Shown here: positions 4,710 to 8,609 of the stretch, one piece after another
How positions within the stretch are numbered: position 1 is the stretch's first letter
Layout: the number at the start of each line of letters is the position of its first letter
NCBI GenBank assembly: GCA_001824645.1
Contig: MHYD01000012.1
Coordinates: forward strand, 11,269-19,877
Length of the DNA stretch: 8,609 bases
Direction of reading: 5' to 3'
Source: Planctomycetes bacterium RBG_13_46_10
GTDB lineage: Bacteria > Planctomycetota > Phycisphaerae > Sedimentisphaerales > Anaerobacaceae
Translations under genes and position numbers: made by a program
Notes under the pieces: model-generated
The model's input: only the letters and a program-made list of their open reading frames with translations
Databases searched by the model: none
What the model was told of the DNA's origin: nothing

Positions 4710-6941
4710 ATGTCGGTAAGGTCTTTTCAAGCACGCGTGGAATGCGACAAACAAACGATGGAACACCTGTGGCGAACACACAAGGTTTTTAATGAGCGCC
4801 TACCAGAAATTATCAAAATCTTGTTCAAAATGAAACGCGGCGAGTGTGGTCAAAACGATAAACAGAAATCACTCTATAAGAGCATCTCGCAATCCATATT
4901 AGAAGCGAATGCCCAAAATGCAGATTATCTTTTGAACAGCGTGAGCATAAAGGGCTGGAAACCAGGTACCGCAAAAAAGTACAGAAACGCCAGTTTCACT
5001 TGGGCAGACGATGCAGCAAAACTTTCGTCACAAGGAATTCATGTGTATGACAAAAAACAAGTTCTCGGAGACCTTCCAGGAATGATGAGCCAGATGGTAT
5101 GCCGTCAAAGCGTGGAGGCAATTTCAGGCCATATTGAACTTACTAAAAAGTGGGAGAAAGAACATAATGAATGGCTTAAAGAAAAAGAAAAATGGGAATC
5201 AGAGGACGAACATAAAAAGTATCTTGATCTACGTGAAAAATTTGAACAGTTTGAACAGAGCATTGGGGGAAAAATAACTAAACGGCGAGGACGATGGCAT
5301 CTATATCTCAAATGGCTTAGCGATAATCCTGACTTTGCTGCGTGGCGAGGTAATAAAGCCGTAATAAATCCCCTTTCCGAGAAAGCGCAGATTCGTATAA
5401 ATAAAGCCAAACCTAATAAGAAAAATTCTGTAGAAAGAGACGAGTTTTTCAAAGCGAACCCCGAGATGAAAGCCCTCGATAATCTGCATGGATATTACGA
5501 GCGTAACTTTGTTCGCCGACGCAAAACAAAGAAAAATCCTGACGGATTCGACCATAAACCAACATTCACGTTGCCACATCCTACAATTCATCCTCGATGG
5601 TTTGTTTTCAATAAGCCTAAAACAAATCCTGAGGGCTATCGAAAACTCATACTGCCTAAAAAAGCCGGAGATTTAGGTTCTTTGGAAATGCGTTTGTTGA
5701 CCGGAGAGAAAAATAAGGGCAATTATCCGGACGACTGGATTTCTGTTAAATTCAAGGCCGATCCGCGGTTGTCTCTTATACGCCCTGTAAAAGGACGGAG
5801 AGTAGTAAGAAAAGGAAAAGAACAAGGACAGACAAAAGAAACTGATTCATACGAATTTTTTGATAAGCATCTTAAAAAATGGCGTCCGGCAAAGCTAAGC
5901 GGCGTGAAACTAATTTTTCCGGATAAAACACCAAAAGCCGCTTATTTATATTTTACCTGTGACATTCCTGATGAGCCATTGACAGAAACCGCCAAGAAAA
6001 TCCAATGGCTTGAAACAGGCGATGTTACCAAAAAGGGCAAGAAACGTAAGAAAAAAGTTCTGCCCCATGGATTAGTCAGTTGTGCCGTAGATTTGAGTAT
6101 GCGGAGGGGCACCACAGGATTTGCCACATTATGCAGATACGAAAATGGGAAAATACACATTCTGCGATCACGCAATCTGTGGGTGGGATATAAAGAGGGA
6201 AAAGGGTGTCATCCCTACCGCTGGACAGAAGGTCCCGACCTTGGTCATATAGCCAAACACAAAAGAGAGATTCGTATTTTGCGAAGCAAGCGAGGAAAAC
6301 CTGTAAAAGGTGAAGAATCGCATATAGACCTTCAGAAACATATTGACTATATGGGTGAAGACCGCTTCAAAAAGGCGGCACGTACCATAGTCAACTTTGC
6401 TCTAAATACAGAAAATGCCGCCAGTAAAAACGGGTTCTATCCACGAGCAGATGTTCTACTTCTTGAAAATCTGGAAGGACTAATTCCAGATGCAGAAAAG
6501 GAGCGGGGCATAAACAGGGCATTGGCAGGATGGAACAGGCGACATCTCGTTGAACGAGTTATTGAAATGGCCAAAGACGCGGGGTTCAAAAGGAGAGTGT
6601 TTGAGATCCCCCCTTATGGAACTTCTCAAGTATGCTCAAAGTGCGGCGCATTAGGACGAAGGTATTCTATCATCAGAGAAAATAATCGGAGAGAAATCAG
6701 GTTTGGTTATGTAGAGAAATTATTCGCATGTCCAAACTGCGGATATTGCGCTAACGCAGATCATAATGCATCGGTCAATTTGAACAGGCGGTTCCTTATA
6801 GAAGATTCGTTTAAGAGTTATTATGACTGGAAAAGATTATCAGAGAAAAAACAGAAAGAGGAAATAGAAACCATCGAGAGCAAGCTAATGGACAAACTAT
6901 GTGCGATGCACAAGATAAGCCGAGGTAGCATCTCAAAATAA
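4710..6941 (+). CDS. cas12b: Compact Cas12b-like effector nuclease (subtype V-B, likely V-B2)
   Basis: A 743-aa RNA-guided nuclease, well below the 1,100-1,300 aa of classical Cas12b. The split RuvC site is intact: D461 (AVDLSMRRG), E586 (LLLENLEGL), D684 (NADHNAS). A four-Cys zinc ribbon (C642, C645, C674, C677) sits between RuvC-II and RuvC-III. Resemblance to AacCas12b as I remember it: the start (MSVRS, then LWRTH-x3-N), a W/K/E-rich helical segment (145-185), the block TFTLPHPTIHPRW (285-297) and HIDYMGEDRFKK (544-555). The fold is thus Cas12b rather than TnpB or Cas12f. Between RuvC-I and RuvC-II only 125 residues remain versus 278 in AacCas12b, so REC2 appears absent while a bridge-helix-like stretch (about 511-530) stays. 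AGAGGAAAGGA precedes the ATG by 7 nt. Expected role: tracrRNA-dependent cutting of DNA beside a T-rich PAM (family knowledge). Activity is untested. Confidence 0.9.
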   Translation: MSVRSFQARVECDKQTMEHLWRTHKVFNERLPEIIKILFKMKRGECGQNDKQKSLYKSISQSILEANAQNADYLLNSVSIKGWKPGTAKKYRNASFTWADDAAKLSSQGIHVYDKKQVLGDLPGMMSQMVCRQSVEAISGHIELTKKWEKEHNEWLKEKEKWESEDEHKKYLDLREKFEQFEQSIGGKITKRRGRWHLYLKWLSDNPDFAAWRGNKAVINPLSEKAQIRINKAKPNKKNSVERDEFFKANPEMKALDNLHGYYERNFVRRRKTKKNPDGFDHKPTFTLPHPTIHPRWFVFNKPKTNPEGYRKLILPKKAGDLGSLEMRLLTGEKNKGNYPDDWISVKFKADPRLSLIRPVKGRRVVRKGKEQGQTKETDSYEFFDKHLKKWRPAKLSGVKLIFPDKTPKAAYLYFTCDIPDEPLTETAKKIQWLETGDVTKKGKKRKKKVLPHGLVSCAVDLSMRRGTTGFATLCRYENGKIHILRSRNLWVGYKEGKGCHPYRWTEGPDLGHIAKHKREIRILRSKRGKPVKGEESHIDLQKHIDYMGEDRFKKAARTIVNFALNTENAASKNGFYPRADVLLLENLEGLIPDAEKERGINRALAGWNRRHLVERVIEMAKDAGFKRRVFEIPPYGTSQVCSKCGALGRRYSIIRENNRREIRFGYVEKLFACPNCGYCANADHNASVNLNRRFLIEDSFKSYYDWKRLSEKKQKEEIETIESKLMDKLCAMHKISRGSISK

Positions 6942-6997
6942 AAAATATCTTTGTTGCATAAAAAATATGCTTAAGGTAAAATAATAATGTGGAGTAA

Positions 6998-7180
6998 GGT
7001 CGGAGTAACGACCGAACGTTTAGCGTGCTATAGGCCGCTGAATGCCACACAGCGATGTGTTTTGAGTGTCAATAGCTGCTGACCCAAAGGCCAAAAGCCG
7101 AGTAGGGCTTGACTGATGCGGTTTATATCGCACATAGGCGGCAGTAACACATATCGCGTCAATCAAATTTACGTTGGATA
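6998..7180 (+). ncRNA. tracrRNA of the V-B system
   Basis: The anti-repeat is 7159-7177: it is complementary to repeat nucleotides 11-29 at 17 of 19 positions, with two A-C mismatches at repeat C17 and C22. GTGTC (7066-7070) is complementary to the last five repeat bases (GACAC), matching the pseudoknot-like second pairing known in Cas12b guides. Between them is a three-way fold: closing stem GCTGCTG (7075-7081) with CGGCAGT (7139-7145), hairpin AAGCC/GGCTT (7095-7099, 7106-7110), and hairpin TGCGGT/ATCGCA (7117-7122, 7127-7132). Upstream are hairpins GGTCG/CGACC (6998-7002, 7009-7013) and ACACA-GCGA-TGTGT (7047-7060) with a GNRA tetraloop. Same strand as the array. The ends are estimated: the 5' end lies around 6990-7000, and the 3' end is either shortly after 7177 or further down at about 7313. 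Confidence 0.87.
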
Positions 7181-7215
7181 TGGAAAGTGTCTTTGATAAG
7201 TTCATTAGTGAGGCC

Positions 7216-7251
7216 GGCGTTTAAGCCGATGCTATTTTGATTAACTGACAC
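7216..7251 (+). repeat. Diverged CRISPR-repeat-like element beside the tracrRNA
   Basis: Aligned without gaps to the 36-nt repeat, 20 positions match. These include TGATT at positions 23-27, the final GACAC at 32-36, and GCC/GC in the centre. It can pair with the anti-repeat (7159-7177) by 13 Watson-Crick and 2 G-U pairs out of 19. Its TGACAC end pairs with GTGTCA (7066-7071), one base longer than the true repeat. It lies between tracrRNA and leader, 180 bp before repeat 1, so it is not the usual degenerate terminal repeat. Confidence 0.5.
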
Positions 7252-7313
7252 GCGAGTGCGATGGTCTTGCGTATGCCCCCTGGGGATACTCGCAAATAGG
7301 CATTTGAGCCTTT
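7252..7313 (+). terminator. Hairpin cluster, possible tracrRNA 3' end
   Basis: GCGAGT (7252-7257) pairs with ACTCGC (7288-7293), enclosing an inner hairpin GTAT-g-CCC (7271-7278) with GGG-ATAC (7283-7289). A second small hairpin AGGC (7298-7301) with GCCT (7308-7311) is followed by TTTAAT. The U-run is short, so termination efficiency is doubtful. Confidence 0.35.
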
Positions 7314-7431
7314 AATAGACTATTGGGGCGATTTATGTGCAACCCAGATTATATTTCCTTTCTTGATTATGGCGCTGTGCTCGAAAAGCAGTTGCTAACT
7401 GCCGACACAACAAAACCTTATCGAAGGGACC
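7314..7431 (+). promoter_or_regulatory. CRISPR leader
   Basis: The 118 bp before the first repeat, partly AT-rich (for example around 7349-7368). It contains a perfect inverted repeat GCAGTT-gct-AACTGC (7388-7402) ending 29 bp before repeat 1, at a distance where leader elements that guide spacer insertion are often found. All repeats seen are identical, consistent with this being the young, leader end of the array. The array promoter is not obvious. Confidence 0.55.
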
Positions 7432-8609
7432 ATTGCACCGGCCAACGCAAATCTGATTGATGGACACACGGCATGACGCGGAAGATCGGGTTCGAGCCGG
7501 CGCATTGCACCGGCCAACGCAAATCTGATTGATGGACACTCGATTCCGCTGTCTCCTGCGCCTGGGCCTGCTGCATTGCACCGGCCAACGCAAATCTGAT
7601 TGATGGACACTATTGAATCTCGAAAAGGTCAGCTTCCGCGTAAGATTGCACCGGCCAACGCAAATCTGATTGATGGACACTGATGGTCGAGCAGCAATAA
7701 TAATTATTTGACTTATTGCACCGGCCAACGCAAATCTGATTGATGGACACTAATTCCATCCGTGGTTCTGTTCAAGTACGGTGATTGCACCGGCCAACGC
7801 AAATCTGATTGATGGACACACGTTGCTCACCCCGGGACGGACGATTTTATTGATATTGCACCGGCCAACGCAAATCTGATTGATGGACACATGAACCACC
7901 CGCTCGGCAATAGTCTCTGTCTTCAATTGCACCGGCCAACGCAAATCTGATTGATGGACACAAACTGGCCGGCGGATAAAGTCCCTGCAGACCGTTATTG
8001 CACCGGCCAACGCAAATCTGATTGATGGACACTTATACTTCGCAACGTGTCGGGCCTTGGCAATCCCGATTGCACCGGCCAACGCAAATCTGATTGATGG
8101 ACACGTGATACCGATTCTGATGCTGACTGCGAAACCGATTATTGCACCGGCCAACGCAAATCTGATTGATGGACACGACACCACGCAAAAAGCTTTTGGA
8201 AGAGCAGCTCAAGCCATTGCACCGGCCAACGCAAATCTGATTGATGGACACAGCGAAGGCGATTGTGTCTATAATTCCCTGCTTAGATTGCACCGGCCAA
8301 CGCAAATCTGATTGATGGACACTATCGGATTGTGGTTCGTTCTGACTATGATAATCGGATTGCACCGGCCAACGCAAATCTGATTGATGGACACTGACAG
8401 TCAGCCGAATAGAAGCTGGTGTTGAGGCATTGCACCGGCCAACGCAAATCTGATTGATGGACACCATATGAAAGTTTCGCCGGACAATACGAACTGGCCA
8501 TTGCACCGGCCAACGCAAATCTGATTGATGGACACCTTTTCCCGCTTTTTCGCATTCAATACAAATTTTATTGCACCGGCCAACGCAAATCTGATTGATG
8601 GACACATGA
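7432..8609 (+). CRISPR. Type V CRISPR array: 17 identical 36-nt repeats, 16 full spacers, continues past window
   Basis: Repeat begins ATTGCACCGGCC and ends TGATTGATGGACAC. Repeat starts: 7432, 7504, 7575, 7645, 7715, 7784, 7855, 7926, 7997, 8069, 8141, 8216, 8287, 8359, 8429, 8500, 8570. No variant repeat was seen. Spacers are 33-39 nt, in order 36, 35, 34, 34, 33, 35, 35, 35, 36, 36, 39, 35, 36, 34, 35, 34. A 17th spacer starts at 8606 and is cut by the window edge. The plus strand is the crRNA strand, because the anti-repeat on the plus strand upstream complements it and the repeat's 3' end (CTGATTGATGGACAC) resembles the CTGAGAAGTGGCAC end of known Cas12b repeats. All spacers are different. 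None has an evident match elsewhere in the window. Reading frames across the array are artefacts of the repeat. Confidence 0.99.

Larger units (their letters stand above)
6942..7431 (+). other. Non-coding stretch between effector gene and array (tracrRNA plus leader)
   Basis: No credible gene in 490 bp. It contains, in order, a small palindrome GCATA-aaaaa-TATGC (6956-6970) that may end the cas12 message, an AT-rich segment with TAATAA (6982-6987) that could be the tracrRNA -10 (no good -35 seen), the tracrRNA, a diverged repeat-like element, a hairpin cluster and the array leader. Confidence 0.8.

Noticed and set aside
4840..4846. Seven-base exact match GCGAGTG to the same guide-like sequence near the start of the effector gene
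   Set aside because: A 7-mer match is expected about once by chance in this window, and the flanking bases do not fit a T-rich PAM.
5285..5297. Possible target of the guide-like sequence at 7252: 11 of 13 bases match inside the effector gene
   Set aside because: By rough estimate about 0.2 such matches are expected by chance in a window of this size. There is no T-rich PAM next to it and it is not in a promoter.
4710..6941. Effector gene read as a stand-alone TnpB of an IS605-type element
   Set aside because: The N-terminal and central blocks match Cas12b, the length is nearly twice that of TnpB, and it sits between cas2 and a tracrRNA/array with no transposon ends or omega-RNA-like 3' end visible.
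4710..6941. Assignment to Cas12g (767 aa, similar size and a similar W/K/E-rich helix)
   Set aside because: The blocks TFTLPHPTIHPRW and HIDYMGEDRFKK match Cas12b as I remember it, and the Cas4-Cas1 fusion is typical of V-B. A profile search would settle this.
7484..7503. Spacer 1 contains GGGTTCGAGCC, reminiscent of a tRNA T-arm
   Set aside because: The flanking bases do not form the 5-bp T-stem with the 7-nt loop, so a tRNA origin is not supported.
7333..8607. Long open frames across the CRISPR array, with repeated peptides such as SINQICVGRCN and PSIRFALAGA
   Set aside because: They are translations of the repeat in different frames. They have no ribosome sites and no gene-like character outside the repeats.

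Overview
The window carries a complete, compact type V CRISPR-Cas locus next to ordinary chromosomal genes. It suggests a Gram-negative-type bacterium of moderate GC content. A planctomycete (Phycisphaerae-like) fits best, because small Cas12b effectors with a Cas4-Cas1 fusion are, as I recall, described there as subtype V-B2. This taxonomic call is inference, not read from a marker gene.

Left part (1-1847). On the minus strand, a small two-helix membrane protein with a Cys cluster (136-429, RseC/MucC-like) precedes the N-terminus of rnfC (1-117, cut by the window edge). This looks like the start of an Rnf electron-transport operon. Divergent to it is an M48-family zinc metalloprotease, probably an exported lipoprotein (522-1349). 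Convergent with the protease is a membrane-anchored protein with four Cys pairs (1431-1847, minus strand).

Gene-free stretch 1848-2601. It is AT-rich and holds the promoter of the Cys-rich gene, three inverted repeats (two built from the same heptamer), a degenerate heptad tandem repeat, and a perfect dyad that may sit in a promoter upstream of the cas operon.

CRISPR-Cas part (2602-8609). The plus-strand genes are a cas4-cas1 fusion (574 aa), cas2 (96 aa) and a 743-aa Cas12b-like effector. They are followed by a 490-bp non-coding stretch and an array of at least 17 identical 36-nt repeats with 16 complete spacers, running off the right edge. The non-coding stretch contains a convincing tracrRNA. 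It has an anti-repeat matching 17 of 19 positions, a GTGTC segment complementary to the repeat's 3' end, and a three-way-junction fold like that of Cas12b tracrRNAs. Immediately downstream is a diverged repeat-like element that can pair with the same tracrRNA segments in cis, which might make a natural single-guide or autoregulatory RNA.

How it works together. Cas4-Cas1 and Cas2 should select and insert spacers. The array and tracrRNA should make dual guide RNAs, and the mini-Cas12b should cut target DNA with its single RuvC site. The most notable points are the effector's small size (the segment that holds REC2 in known Cas12b is nearly absent, while a TnpB-like zinc ribbon is retained) and the in-cis repeat-like element next to the tracrRNA.
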